64,000 nucleotides of DNA from Dallia pectoralis. Lineage: Eukaryota; Chordata; Actinopteri; Esociformes; Umbridae. Location: positions 11,251,513-11,315,512 of the forward strand of contig CM055739.1 of NCBI GenBank assembly GCA_029465975.1. Direction: 5' to 3'. Below are positions 1 to 11,499 of this stretch, in pieces. Made by a program: the position numbers and the translations under genes. Numbering within the stretch: the stretch's first letter is position 1; every line of letters starts with the position of its first letter. The notes beneath the pieces were generated by a model. That model ran no database searches and was not told the origin of the DNA. It saw only the letters and a list, made by a program, of their open reading frames with translations.

Positions 1-960
1 TCTCCTGCCCACCTCGGCCACCTACACGTCTCTTATCCCATCTGTCTGTATTCCTGGGTCGCCAAAACCATTTCCTGTTTTGACTCTTCTCCTCGACTGG
101 TCTGATTCTTAACACCTACATGGACACCTACAGCCCAAGAAACGGATGGCTTTGGTCCACTGACAGTTTGTTATGAACCCGCTGATTACCTTGGTGCAAC
201 ACCTTTAATTTAGACATCATCAAAACAACTGCAACGGAAGGAGTGCTAGCCTGAAATATCTAGCCAATGGTATTACAGCGTGAAACCTTCTGTAATCATG
301 TCCAAGACAATGCTGTTGCTACAGGACAGTTCCTCCCAGTCCTAACAAAGAGTGTAAAGACAACACCTATTCCTCTCCTCTTTGATTCGGTTCCCCTGGA
401 GTCTTGTGTGGTAACCCTGTGGGGTTGTACCCACCCAGGGGTCAAACCGTCATGGCCAACTGGGTCACACACACTTCACACAGAAGTGCATTGTGGTTAG
501 CAAAGAAATGATGCATGGAGAATGGAATGCAGTGTTCCAGGTTTCAAACGGAACGGCAGAGCGGTCAGCCCGACCCTGAAGACAGATCAAATCAATGATT
601 GTTCAGGGTTCCTCCAGCTTCTCCACTGGCCCTCTCATACCTAAGACCTCGCGAGGCTAGTCAGTGACCTCCTGCGCTCCAGCCCATTGGCCGTGGCTTG
701 CTCGGTTTACAATACGGAGCCGGTCAACAGGGAACAACAGACTTAATGATGTTTGACAGATTGGTAAAATCACAACTCAAATGGAAATCCATAGTTTACA
801 TTTTGTCATTTGCCAGAGGCCTAATACGTGTGTGGACACAACTTGGATGTGAAAGTGAAAAAAATGTCTGAAAATATTGTAATATCTGGGTAGACTCAGT
901 GTCTCACAGTGGTCGGTTGATTCCTCCTTCGAGGAGCCAGAGTGATGTGGTCAGTCTTGA
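1..960. other. non-coding, no gene seen
   Basis: No exon-like reading frame, splice pair or known repeat stands out here. The only open frame of any length (267-500, 77 codons) has no recognisable domain and no repeat origin. If the atp11a first exon at 21083-21121 is correct, this is part of the first intron of that gene, which lies on the minus strand. Confidence 0.5.
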
Positions 961-1597
961 TCTCAATGGGGTCCAGTCCCGTTCTCAATGGGGTCCAGTC
1001 CCATTCTCGGTGGGGTCCAGTCCCGTTCTCAGTGGGGTCCAGTCCCGTTCTCAGTGGGGTCCAGTTCCATTCTCAATGGTGTCCAGTCCCATTCTCAGTG
1101 GGGTCCAGTCCCGTTCTCAGTGGGGTCCAGTCCCATTCTCAGTGGGGTCCAGTCCCATTCTCAGTGGGGTCCAGTCCCATTCTCAATGGGGTCCAGTCCC
1201 ATTCTCAATGGGGTCCAGTCCCATTCTCAATGGGGTCCAGTCCCATTCTCAGTGGGGTCCAGTCCCATTCTCAGTGGGGTCCAGTCCCATTCTCAATGGG
1301 GTCCAGTCCCATTCTCAGTGGGTTCCAATCCCGTTCTCAGTGGGTTTCAGTCCCGTTCTCAGTGGGTTCCAATCCCGTTCTCAGTGGGTTCCAATCCCGT
1401 TCTCAGTGGGTTTCTGTCCCGTTCTCAGTGGGTTTCAGTCCCGTTCTCAGTGGGTTCCAATCTCATTCTCAGTGAGGTTCAGTCTCGTTCTCAGTGGGTT
1501 CCAATCTCGTTCTCAGTGAGGTTCAGTCTCGTTCTCAGTGGGTTCCAATCTCGTTCTCAGTGGGGTTCAGTCCCGTTTTCTGTGGGGTACAGTCTCT
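961..1597. repeat. 22-bp minisatellite, about 29 copies
   Basis: A 22-bp unit with core 'ggggtccagtcccattctca' repeats head to tail. Copies to about 1315 are nearly uniform (gtccagtccc with cattctcagt or cgttctcaat). Later copies drift to 'gggttccaatcc' and 'gaggttcagtctcg', so the array decays toward its right end. Because 22 is not a multiple of 3 and the unit has no stop in any forward frame, all three plus-strand frames stay open for about 530-620 bp. These are by-products of the repeat, not genes. Confidence 0.95.
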
Positions 1598-2375
1598 AGG
1601 TAATCCCCAGCTTAAGACATCTGTTTATAGGGTGCTTAACCAACATCGTCCTTTTATTGATCGAGTTTAAGTTTGTCTCTGGATTAAGCTCTCCATTAAC
1701 ACCTGCATGTATCTAATCAACTGAAAGGGTTTCCATTAAGCCTTGGTTTTGATCCATCTGGATGTAATAGAAGACTTTTATTCTGATGATTTTATCCCCC
1801 GTTAGTGCTCGGTCAGGGTTTCAGCGCAGCAGCGTATTTATAGTGAACGGTATAACACAGGGAGGAGGAAAATCAATGAAGGCCTTTTGCTATCGGACCC
1901 GAAGCGGATGCATTTTTTTTTGCTTTGTTCACATAGTAGATGCATCCACTTTCGCCTTTCTTTTCACCGGCAGCCTTTTCTTTGAAAGATCAGACGCTGC
2001 TTCCTTCTGATAACCAGTGGTTTCCTGTCACTGTATAGTATATTGCTGCCCCGGTCTGCTGCTGCCGAGTGCTAAATTCGGACTTGGTTGTGGAAAATTC
2101 AACGGGAGCAATTGTTTTGACGTGGTCAGTTCTTGTACGTTGCCAGACGAACAAAACTATGTTTCAGTTCACTATCCCCGAACAGAAGGTCTCAGCCCCT
2201 AGTAGGTGTACGGGCTACTACAGCTGGCCATTTTAGAACCACTGTGTTTATGGGACAGACGTGGGGAATTTGTGTGGAGAATAACGAGTAATAACATTAT
2301 AATAATAATAAGTATTGCATTATTGTAAAACACCTGCAGCAGAAAGACACAGACGGCAAATAAGAGAGAAAGGAG
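1598..2375. other. non-coding, no gene seen
   Basis: Single-copy-looking sequence between two arrays. I see no exon with conserved coding character and no known mobile element. Confidence 0.5.
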
Positions 2376-2700
2376 ACGGGCAGACAAGAGACAGAACGAG
2401 AAACGAGACAGACAGACAAACAGACAGACACGAGACAGAAAGAAAAACGAGACAGACAGACAGACAGACAAGAGACAGAAAGAGAAACGAGACAGACAGA
2501 CAGACAAGAGACAGAAAGAGAAACGAGACAGACAGACAGACAAGAGACAGAAAGAGAAACGAGACAGACAGACAGACAGGAGACAGAAAGAGAGAAGAGA
2601 CAGACAGACCTACAGACAGACACGAGACAGAAAGAGAAACAAGACAGACAGACAGACAGACAAGAGACAGGGATTGAGAGAGAGAGCTAGAGACAGACAG
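2376..2700. repeat. GACA-rich tandem array
   Basis: Blocks of (GACA)n are separated by 'agagacagaaagagaaac', giving a longer unit of about 32-36 bp repeated roughly nine times. The open frames on both strands follow from the low-complexity composition and are not genes. Confidence 0.9.
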
Positions 2701-2965
2701 AACAAGAGGGTGTGACAAATGAATTATTATAACTTTTGTTTAAGTTCTAATGTAAATAGATTTCATTCATATTATTTCCACAGCACACGTTGGCAATATG
2801 TACACAGTTCTGACATGCAGCTGGTGAAGTCATTTCACATGAAACAATGAGATGTGAAGTGTTAATATTTGATAGAGAGGATCAGCAGTGATACTCATCG
2901 TGGACAGCAGGACTACGAGAGATGGGGATGAGGACGGGGGAGATCACATTTCAGCCTCCCTCTGG
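2701..2965. other. non-coding spacer
   Basis: An AT-rich spacer between the GACA array and the CCTG array. Nothing recognisable. Confidence 0.4.
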
Positions 2966-2968
2966 GAC

Positions 2969-3184
2969 ATGCCTGCCTGCCTGCCTGTCTGCCTGTCTGC
3001 CTGTCTGCCTTCCTCCCTCCCTGCCTGCCTGCCCGTCTGCCTGTCTGCCTCCCTCCCTCCCTGCCTGCCTGTCTCCCTCGCTCCCTCCCTCCCTCCCTGC
3101 CTGTCTGGCTACCTGCCTGCCTGCCTGTATGTCTGTCAGCCTGTCTGTCTGTCTGCCTGCCTGCCTGTCTGCCTGTCTGCCTGT

Positions 3185-3231
<47 letters not shown>

Positions 3232-3350
3232 CCCGTCTGCCTGTCTGCCTCCCTCCCTCCCTGCCTGCCTGTCTCCCTCGCTCCCTCCCTCCCTCCCTGC
3301 CTGTCTGGCTACCTGCCTGTCTGCCTGTCTGTCTGTCTGCCTGTCTGCCA
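2969..3350. repeat. CCTG/CTGT/CCCT tetranucleotide array with internal duplication
   Basis: Tetranucleotide repeats of CCTG, CTGT and CCCT types. The segment at about 3031-3119 recurs essentially unchanged at 3231-3319, exactly 200 bp later, including the interruptions 'gcccgtctg', 'ctccctcgctccc' and 'ctggctacctg'. The array therefore grew partly by duplicating a large block and not only by single-unit slippage. Confidence 0.93.
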
Positions 3351-3355
3351 TCATT

Positions 3356-3919
3356 CACAGCATCACAGAGGCCACGGATCAGTCCCACAGCTCTGTCTCG
3401 GCAACCGACACTGCGGATGAAGATGAAGAAGACTGCCGTTGTTGTTGCTGTCGTCATGAGTTGACAGGCTTCTGAATGAATACGGTGTGTTCAGTACACA
3501 ATACATCACACCAGAGGCCACGTGTAGCAGAGTTACGCTAGCTCTGACAGGAACGATAAGAACGACGGATGGGTGGAGGTCCGTGTCGTCCCACCGCAGC
3601 CGGGGAAACCGCCAGCCCTGAGATAGCAACAATGGAAAGACAATGGGGGTGTGATTTAAGGCTATGTCAGCACTGAGGTGGAGCGATAACGAGAATCTCT
3701 GCAGTCCAGTCCCCAGCTCGTGAATAGCCAATCGTCTCACAGGCTTTAAATATCAGGAAGAGAATACAGCGGGGAAAATAGAGCTGTCACAACTCAAACA
3801 ACAAGTCATCACTGTGTGTGTGTGTGTTTGTGTGAGGAAGAAAGAGCATGCTGTATGCTCGTAGAGATGTGTTCTCCGGAGATTAGGAGAATAATTAGTT
3901 GTTAGGCAGCCAAAGTGAA
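3356..3919. other. non-coding, no gene seen
   Basis: Single-copy-looking sequence with a short TG run near 3811-3833. No splice-flanked coding segment was found. Confidence 0.45.
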
Positions 3920-4440
3920 GGAGTCAAGGATTTACACTACAGACTGCTTCTAAGGAGTCAATGATTTACACTACAGACTGCTTCCAAGGAGTCAAGGATT
4001 TACACTACAGACTGCTTCTAAGGAGTCAAGGATTTACACTACAGACTGCTTCCAAGGAGTCAAGGATTTACACTACAGACTGCTTCCAAGGAGTCAAGGA
4101 TTTACACTACAGACTGCTTCCAAGGAGTCAAGGATTTACACTACAGACTGCTTCCAAGGAGTCAAGGATTTACACTACAGACTGCTTCTAAGGAGAAAAG
4201 GATTTACACTACAGACTGCTTCTAAGGAGTCAAGGATTTACACTACAGACTGCTTCCAAGGAGTCAAGGATTTACACTACAGACTGCTTCCAAGGAGTCA
4301 AGGATTTACACTACAGACTGCTTCCAAGGAGAAAAGGATTTACACTACAGACTGCTTCCAAGGAGTCAAGGATTTACACCACTGACTGCTTCCAAGGAGA
4401 AAAGGATTTACACTACAGACTGCTTCCAAACAAGAAATGA
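3920..4440. repeat. 34-bp minisatellite, about 15 copies
   Basis: The unit core is 'aaggatttacactacagact' followed by 'gcttccaaggagtc'. Copies differ mainly at 'ccaag/ctaag' and 'gtcaagg/aaaagg'. Decayed copies continue to about 4550. Confidence 0.95.
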
Positions 4441-4787
4441 TTTACATTACAGCTACCAAAAATAAAATGATTCACCCTACAGACTGCTTCCAAGAGGAAA
4501 AGGATTTGACTACCGATTGCTTCCAGGGAGAAAAGGATTTTCATTACAGGATTCTGACAACAAGCTATTATTCTTCTGAGGTATTTCCATTTGGAACTAG
4601 GCACCAACAGTCGATAGAAATCAACAGATCCCCATCTCAATGTAACTACAATTTAACCATGGTGTCTTTCTTTATATGACCCACTGTACAGAGACCACAG
4701 TGGCCAATCTCCTGGTGGTGTTTACACAGCTAATAGGCTTTACTGAAACAAGGACCACAACAGGCCAGCTGTGCATAGTGTATTCAC

Positions 4788-4790
<3 letters not shown>

Positions 4791-4875
<85 letters not shown>
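4791..4875. repeat. (TG)n microsatellite
   Basis: An uninterrupted TG dinucleotide run of about 42 units. Confidence 0.98.
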
Positions 4876-4877
<2 letters not shown>

Positions 4878-5553
4878 CTTTGAGCATTACGGGTAGCTAG
4901 CCAGATGTTTCAGTGACCATAAAGTAATGAAATAGAGAAAAAGAGAGAGCGAGAATGAAACAGAAAGCGAGAGAAAGAGAGAGAATGAGAGAGAACGAGA
5001 CGGAAAGAGAGAACAGATTCCATGAGAAGATGACATCAAACTAATCACTTAAAACCCTGAGGCCAGAGCAAAGAAAGACAGGCAGACAGACAGACAGGCA
5101 GGCAGGCTGGTGTATAAAACCCATTCTGTGTTGAGCGGCCAGGCCGACTTTCCTCGCTGATGTCACATTCAGAAAATGTAATGTACCAAATCGACTCCAT
5201 CCTCCTGAACTTTCACTTGACTGCTGCATCCAAGAGTATTAATCCGACTGTCTGGTGGTCTATTGGAGGATATTACTCGCTGGCCACCGTGTCAGAACTA
5301 TGTATTAAGTGAACTATATCAACTGGTGGGGAACTTTTTCTCAGTGAACTATGGGTGAACTAATCAACGCAGCTGAAAAACACTGCGTTTAGTTGCGTGT
5401 ATGTGTGCGTGTGTGTGTGTGTGCGTGTGCGTGTGCGTGTGTCGTGCCATTAGCCAGCAGATCTCAGGATGATCATGTTTAGCCCTGGTCCTGCACACCT
5501 GTGTAGACGTGGGAAAAACCGGAACAAAGCCGGCATGGTAGACAGAGACAAAC
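4876..5553. other. non-coding with GAGA-rich and short TG tracts
   Basis: Purine-rich 'gagagaaagagag' stretches at about 4930-5015 and a TG/TGCG run at 5400-5442. No gene seen. Confidence 0.5.
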
Positions 5554-5870
5554 AGTCAGAGAGAAAGAGAGTCACAGAGAAAAAGAGTCACAGAGAAAAA
5601 GAGTCACAGAGAAAAAGAGTCACAGAGAAAAAGAGTCACAGAGAAAAAGAGTCACAGAGAAAAAGAGTCACAGAGATAAAGAGTCACAGAGAAAAAGAGT
5701 CACAGAGAAAAAGAGTCACAGAGATAAAGAGTCACAGAGATAAAGAGTCACAGAGAAAAAGAGTCACAGAGATAAAGAGTCACAGAGAAAAAGAGTCACA
5801 GAGAAAAAGAGTCATAAAGACAGTGACAGAGAAAAAGAGTCACAAAGAGAGTCACAGAGGAAGATTCAGT
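5554..5870. repeat. 16-bp purine-rich minisatellite
   Basis: The unit 'agtcacagagaaaaag' repeats about 18 times, with 'gataaag' variants. Three units make 48 bp, which gives a repeating 16-residue frame. The 135-codon open frame across it comes from the repeat. Confidence 0.95.
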
Positions 5871-6114
5871 CACTGAGAAAAGAAGTCACATAAAAATGGG
5901 CACAAGGAAAGACAACCGCAGAGAAAAACAGTGACAGAGGAAGACAGAACTTCACAGAACTTCCTCCACAGAGACTCGTAGAACTGTAGTCATTGATAAA
6001 ACAAAAAGACAGGATGTTTTTATCCACATGGAGAGGCAATATAAGGTACCATATTTTACTGTTGTCCCGGTGATGCCCTTTGAGACTCAGTAAACAACAG
6101 CAAGAGCTTGTCAC

Positions 6115-6370
6115 ACCCTTCCCTCCACCCTCCTCTTACCTCCTCATACCTCCTCTTACCTCCTCATACCTCCTCATACCTCCTCTTACCTCCCCATACC
6201 TCCTTTTACCTCCCCATACCTCCTCTTACCTCCCCATACCTCCTCTTACCTCCCCATACCTCCTCTTACCTCCCCATACCTCCTCTTACCTCCTCTTCTC
6301 CCCTGTTTCCTCCTCTAACCTCCTCATACATTCTCTTACATCCTCATACCTCCTCTTCCCTCCTCTTCCC
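6115..6370. repeat. 10-bp pyrimidine-rich array
   Basis: Repeats of 'tcctcttacc', 'tcctcatacc' and 'tccccatacc', about 25 decamers. The plus strand is almost all pyrimidine. Confidence 0.93.
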
Positions 6371-6498
6371 TTTATTCTAGTCTTCTCAGTTATCACATCT
6401 TATCCTCTTCCTTTATCTCCACCCTCCTGCTGTCAGGCGCTTTCAAATTGAGTATTACCAGCTGACTTGCTTATTACTGTGTGAGCACGAGTATACTG

Positions 6499-6954
6499 CA
6501 TATCTGGTATCCAAGTATAGTCAGGTGGAGCCTCTGCATATCTGGTATCCAAGTATAGTCAGGTGGAGCCTCTGTATATCTGGTATCCAAGTATAGTCAG
6601 GTGGAGCCTCTGCATATCTGGTATCCAAGTATAGTCAGGTGGAGCCTCTGCATATCTGGTATCCAAGTATAGTCAGGTGGAGCCTCTGTATATCTGGTAT
6701 CCAAGTATAGTCAGGTGGAGCCTCTGTATATCTGGTATCCAAGTATAGTCAGGTGGAGCCTCTGCATATCTGGTATCCAAGTATAGTCAGGTGGAGCCTC
6801 TGCATATCTGGTATCCAAGTATAGTCAGGTGGAGCCTCTGCATATCTGGTATCCAAGTATAGTCAGGTGGAGCCTCTGTATATCTGGTATCCAAGTATAG
6901 TCAGGTGGAGCCTCTGCATATCTGGTATCCAAGTATAGTCAGGTGGAGCCTCTG
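6499..6954. repeat. 38-bp minisatellite, 12 copies
   Basis: Twelve 38-bp units (456 bp) containing 'tctggtatccaagtatagtc' followed by 'aggtggagcctctg'. They are nearly identical and differ only at one C/T position ('gcatatc' versus 'gtatatc'), which indicates recent expansion or active homogenisation. Confidence 0.96.
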
Positions 6955-6962
6955 TATATCTG

Positions 6963-7690
6963 ACTGACTATGACACCAGCTGAGGGATAATTCGTGACAC
7001 GACACTGATAGTCCCAGTAGTAGAGATAGACCCAATTTTCCACACCTTAAGACACATAAAAAAAATCAAATAATAGAAATCCAGTGTGTTTGTTAAACAG
7101 TTCTTATCACCTTCTGGTTCCTATTCGACTTTATGACACATTGAACCAGCCCAACTCTGGAATGCCATTACCACACTAGCAATATCATAAACAAACACTG
7201 TAAACTCAACTGATACACAGCAGATGATATTAAAGGACCAGCTGCAATCTCATGAACTACTGTAACTGCTCTTATGACACCTCCACACAAGATCAGCCTG
7301 TTAGGTTTGTGTAGATGTCATACCAGCACGGCACATAATGACACAATGCAATAGAGGGCGTTTCTGACACTACTGTTGGATTCAAAACACATAATTACGG
7401 CCCATTCATTTGTATGGCCTTATGCTAAGACATACCGGTTATCACCTTAGCGCAATTAGCTTGTAGTTTTGGACATGGACAACACGCCAGTGACAGGCAA
7501 TTACCAGGTATTCACATATATATCTCACTCTATCAGGTTAGCCAGAGCAGAACACCACACCAGCTGTCCTATATAACTCCTACCTGAGACACATGGATCT
7601 ACTGTAAATGAACTCCCTCTAATTACCCACGGTCGTCCAATTCACTCTTTCTACTTCGTTGTCTTAGTTGCACATGCATGACATTAATAT
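6963..7690. other. non-coding, no gene seen
   Basis: AT-leaning unique-looking sequence. No open frame or known repeat was recognised. Confidence 0.45.
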
Positions 7691-7699
7691 GGATATTAC

Positions 7700-8105
7700 T
7701 AGCAATGTTATACATGTAATAATGTAGTAATGTAGTGTAATGTAATAATGTAGTAATGTATTGGTTTCATACGGTAATGTAGTCTAATGTAAAAATGTAG
7801 TTATGTTGTGGTTCTTACGGTAAATGCAGTGTATTGTAATAATGTAGTAATGTAGTGGTTTCATACGGTAATGTAGTGTAATAATGCAGTGGTTTCATAC
7901 GGTAATGTAGTTTAAAATAATAATGCAGTAATGAAGTGGTTTCTAATGGTAATGTAGTGTAATGTAATAATGTAATTTTGTAGTGGTTTCTTATAGTAAT
8001 GTAGTGTAATAATGTAGTAATGTAGTGTAATGTAGTAATGTAGTAATGTAGTGTAATGTTATAATGTAGTAATGTATTGTAATGTAATAATGTAGTAATC
8101 TAGTG
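7700..8105. repeat. degenerate TAATGTAGT array
   Basis: Irregular repeats of 'taatgtagtaatgtagtg' alternate with 'gtggtttcatacggtaatg'. Spacing and sequence are degenerate, so this is an older array than its neighbours. Confidence 0.85.
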
Positions 8106-8631
8106 GTTTCATAGGCTAAGCAGGCTGCTATCAGACTCACTAAAGACCAGCTCATGAATCACTGTGTTTCCACTCCTGTCCATACCCAGATAGGCCAGAG
8201 AAAGACGCTGTGCTGTACCAGTCTAAACCTCCTGGGCATTCTTTACACCAGCTCCACATAAATCACTGTCTCCCTTTCCTGTTTGTTTCCTGGGACGCTA
8301 CAAACACACGCTCGCGCGCACTCACACACACACTACACAGCACTTCCACTCTGCTGATGCCAAGAATCAGAAGAGAAATATTGGCGAATGGAGAGTTGTT
8401 AATGTCCAACGTCTGACAAACAACGCTGAACACGATTACACGTCATTACGGAGGTAACACGTGCAAAGACACGTTAGCGTTGTTGTTTTCTAATTGAAGT
8501 GGACCTGTTTCAATTACCTGCACTTAACACCACTGACCTGTGGACTGATTTGAAGCGAGCGGTCGAGAATGTCCACTTTCAATGTGGAACGGTATAATTC
8601 ACATGTTTGTGAAGTTTACAGTAAACAGTGA
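8106..8631. other. non-coding, no gene seen
   Basis: Unique-looking sequence that ends where Tc1-like sequence starts. No coding exon was recognised. Confidence 0.45.
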
Positions 8632-8930
8632 TGAGCCAATACATTATGACCACTCAAGAGGTGAAGCGAATAACATTGATCATCTCCTAAAAAGGGCACG
8701 CGTCCAGGTCTGGACAGATTAGATGATAAGTGAAGTCGACGTGTTGGATGCAGGAAAAATGGGCAAAAGTAAAGACCTGTGTCTAAACATCCTTGCAGAC
8801 AAGGTACACGCCACACAGATCACATTGTTTGGAAATAGTCGCCCTGGCCTCCAAATTCCCCACGTCTCGATCCAATTGAGTATCTGTGAGATATGCTGGA
8901 CCAACATATCTGATCTACAGTGGCAGATAC
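8632..8930 (+). mobile_element. internally deleted Tc1/mariner-like transposon remnant
   Basis: The left part matches, from memory, the start of a common fish Tc1-type element: 'acattatgaccact', then 'gaataacattgat', then 'gttggatgcaggaaaaatgg' leading into a transposase start M-G-K-S-K-D-L near 8758. Most of the transposase is missing. Sequence resumes near 8840 with the 3' part, where the frame reads W-P-P-N-S-P-R-L-D-P-I-E-Y-L, the conserved segment around the last acidic catalytic residue of DDE transposases. At least two in-frame stops follow. The right half then merges into the 48-bp array at 8928-9955, and no right terminal repeat was found. This is a dead copy. Confidence 0.85.
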
Positions 8931-9955
8931 CACAGGACACCATCAGGGGTCTGCTGGTAATGTCTTGGTGCCAGATACCACAGGACACCATCAGGGGTCT
9001 GCTGGTAATGTCTTGGTGCCAGATACCACAGGACACCATCAGGGATCTGCTGGTAATGTCTTGGTGCCAGATACCACAGGACACCAGCAGGGATCTACCT
9101 GTAATGTCTTGGTGCCAGATACCACAGGACACCATCAGGGGTCTACTGGTAATGGCTTGGTGCCAGATACCACAGGACACTATCAGGGGTCTACTGGTAA
9201 TGTCTTAGTGCCAGATACCACAGGACACCATCAGGGGTCTACTGGTAATGTCTTGGTGTCAGATAGGACAGGAAACCATCAGGGGTCTACTGGTAATGTC
9301 TTGGTGCCAGATACCACAGGACACCGTCAGGGATCTGCTGGTAATGTCTTGGTGCCAGATACCACAGGACACCATCAGGGGTCTACTGGTAATGTCTTGG
9401 TGTCAGATACGACAGGACACCATCAGGGGTCTGCTGGTAATGTCTTGGTGCCAGATACCACAGGACACCATCAGGGATCTGCTGGTAATGTCTTGGTGCC
9501 AGATACCACAGGACACAAGCAGGGATCTACCTGTAATGTCTTGGTGCCAGATACCACAGGACACTATCAGGGGTCTACTGGTAATGTCTTTGTGCCAGAT
9601 ACCATAGGACACCATCAGGGGTCTACTGGTAATGTCTTGGTGTTAGATACGACAGGAAACCATCAGGGGTCTACTGGTAATGTCTTGGTGCCAGATACCA
9701 CAGGACACCGTCAGGGATCTGCTGGTAATGTCTTGGTGCCAGATACCACAGGACACCATCAGGGGTCTACTGGTAATGTCTTGGTGTCAGATACGACAGG
9801 ACACCATCAGGGGTCTACTGGTAATGTCTTGGTGCCAGATACCACAGGACACCAGCAGGGATCTACCTGTAATGTCTTGGTGTCAGATACGACAGGACAC
9901 CATCAGGGGTCTACTGGTAATGTCTTGGTGCCAGATACCACAGGACACCATCAGT
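8928..9955. repeat. 48-bp minisatellite derived from a Tc1 transposase 3' end, about 21 copies
   Basis: A 48-bp unit containing 'cagataccacaggacaccat' then 'caggggtctgctggtaatgtcttggtgc' (split here only for length). In the transposase frame each unit encodes 16 residues, LLVMSWCQIPQDTIRG. This corresponds to the C-terminal SWCQIPQDTFRGL segment of fish Tc1-like transposases, in register with the remnant just upstream. Because 48 is a multiple of 3, frames stay open across about 1 kb (345 codons in one frame), but there is no initiation context or splice structure suggesting a protein. Variants ('gacaggaaacc', 'gacaccagcagggatctacc') recur at intervals, suggesting block duplication. Confidence 0.92.
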
Positions 9956-9957
9956 GA

Positions 9958-10500
9958 AAATGGCAAGTGGCTAATGTATTTACACCTGGGAAGCAACTGT
10001 TCAAAGCCTGCTGGTGCGCGTTAGCAGAGACCTATAAATTAGAACCAGAAACGAACTCTTAATCTGAAAAATGTATTGTCAGGTTTAATCTCTGAGGGCA
10101 CCTCTGGTCCCAAACTGTACAGTACATTAAAACCAGGATCATGTTTGCGGCAAATAATTGATTTAGGGTTTCTGCCCGGCTGTTTGAGGTTAGCAGTAAA
10201 CATCCACAGTACGGTCAGAGATGTTGCACATGGCTGTGAGGTGTGAAGTGATAGGAAACAGCAACACCTGACCCCAGTATCCATGGCTATCTGTTATGAT
10301 AAGTGTCCCATGATGGCAGAAAGTGTTCCCAGAGCTGCGTGTCCGGGGCAGGATGAGGCAAGTGTGGCTGTTGTGTGGGGGACTACTGGGTATAGAAGCG
10401 CGAAATAACCACACTAATTAGTCTATTTTCATGATTTGTCGTCTGCCACATGAGCAGAATGCTAATAACTTGAACATGCAGATTCAAGGCACCTAATCTG
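9958..10500. other. non-coding, no gene seen
   Basis: Unique-looking sequence after the Tc1-derived array. No Tc1 right terminus and no exon was seen. Confidence 0.45.
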
Positions 10501-10501
10501 G

Positions 10502-10915
10502 CTGCCACTGTTTATCTGTTATAGTATTACTGCCACTGTTTCACTGTTTTAGTATTACTGCCACTGTTTCACTGTTATAGTATTACTGCCACTGTTTCAC
10601 TGTTATAGTATTACTGCCACTGTTTCACTGTTATAGTATTACTGCCACTGTTTCACTGTTTTAGTATTACTGCCACTGTTTCACTGTTTTAGTATTACTG
10701 CCACTGTTTCACTGTTATAGTATTACTGCCACTGCGTTACTGTCACTGTATTACTGCCACTGTTTCACTGTCACTGTTTCACTGTCACTGTTTCACTGCC
10801 ATTGTTTCACTGTCACTGTATTACTGCCACTGTGTTACTGTTTCACTGCCATTGTTTCACTGTCACTGTATTACTGCCACTGTTTCACTGTGACGGTATA
10901 ACTGCCACTGTTTCA
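10502..10915. repeat. 28-bp minisatellite grading into ACTGTCACTG repeats
   Basis: About eight units of 28 bp with core 'ctgccactgtttcactgtta' plus 'tagtatta' occupy 10502-10735. The right side (to about 10915) is an irregular mixture of 'ttactgccactg', 'tttcactgtcactg' and related decamers. Confidence 0.9.
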
Positions 10916-11075
10916 TGTCTTCCTGTCTGCCTGTCTTCCTCTTTGCCTGTCTTCCTGTCTGCATGTCTTCCTGTCTACCTGTCTTCCTGTCTGCATGTCT
11001 TCCTGTTGGCATTTCTTCCTGTCTGCCTGTCTTTCTGTCTTTCTGTCTTCCAGTCAGGCTGTCTGCGTGTCTGTC
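10916..11075. repeat. CTGT/CTTC tetranucleotide tract
   Basis: Degenerate 'ctgtcttcctgtctgcctgt' repeats, pyrimidine-rich on the plus strand. Confidence 0.85.
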
Positions 11076-11218
11076 TTATGGTGCCAATCAAGATCCTCAA
11101 CTCTCTTTCTCTCTGCTCTGTCTCCCCTGTAAAACCTCATCCTCTATTGATCTTCACCTCCTTAGTGATTTAAGGACCATTTTGATGGAAACTCTGGCAG
11201 CATGCATGAACTGCCTGA

Positions 11219-11305
11219 GTGTGTGTGCGTGTCTGTGTGTGTGTGTGTGTGTGCGTGTCTGTGTGTCTGCGTGTGTGTGTGTGTCTGTGTGTGTGTGTGT
11301 GTGCT
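11219..11305. repeat. interrupted (TG)n microsatellite
   Basis: TG run with CG and TC interruptions. A second run, (AC)n, lies at about 11430-11470. Confidence 0.95.
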
Positions 11306-11428
11306 CCGGGGTTAGGAGACAGTGTGTGAAACAGCAACATTAATCCAAGATCAGCCACCAGTTATCCAGTCACATGCTCTTTGCCTGACTTCCATTAACA
11401 AACCGCCTGTTGTCTAAAGCTATGACTG

Positions 11429-11461
<33 letters not shown>

Positions 11462-11499
11462 CACACACACGAAGCAAGGAATTTTACAGTTCTTCTCAA

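Noticed and set aside
8920..9957. 345-codon open frame
   Set aside because: It lies wholly in the 48-bp Tc1-derived array, in a frame other than the transposase frame, with no start context or splice sites.
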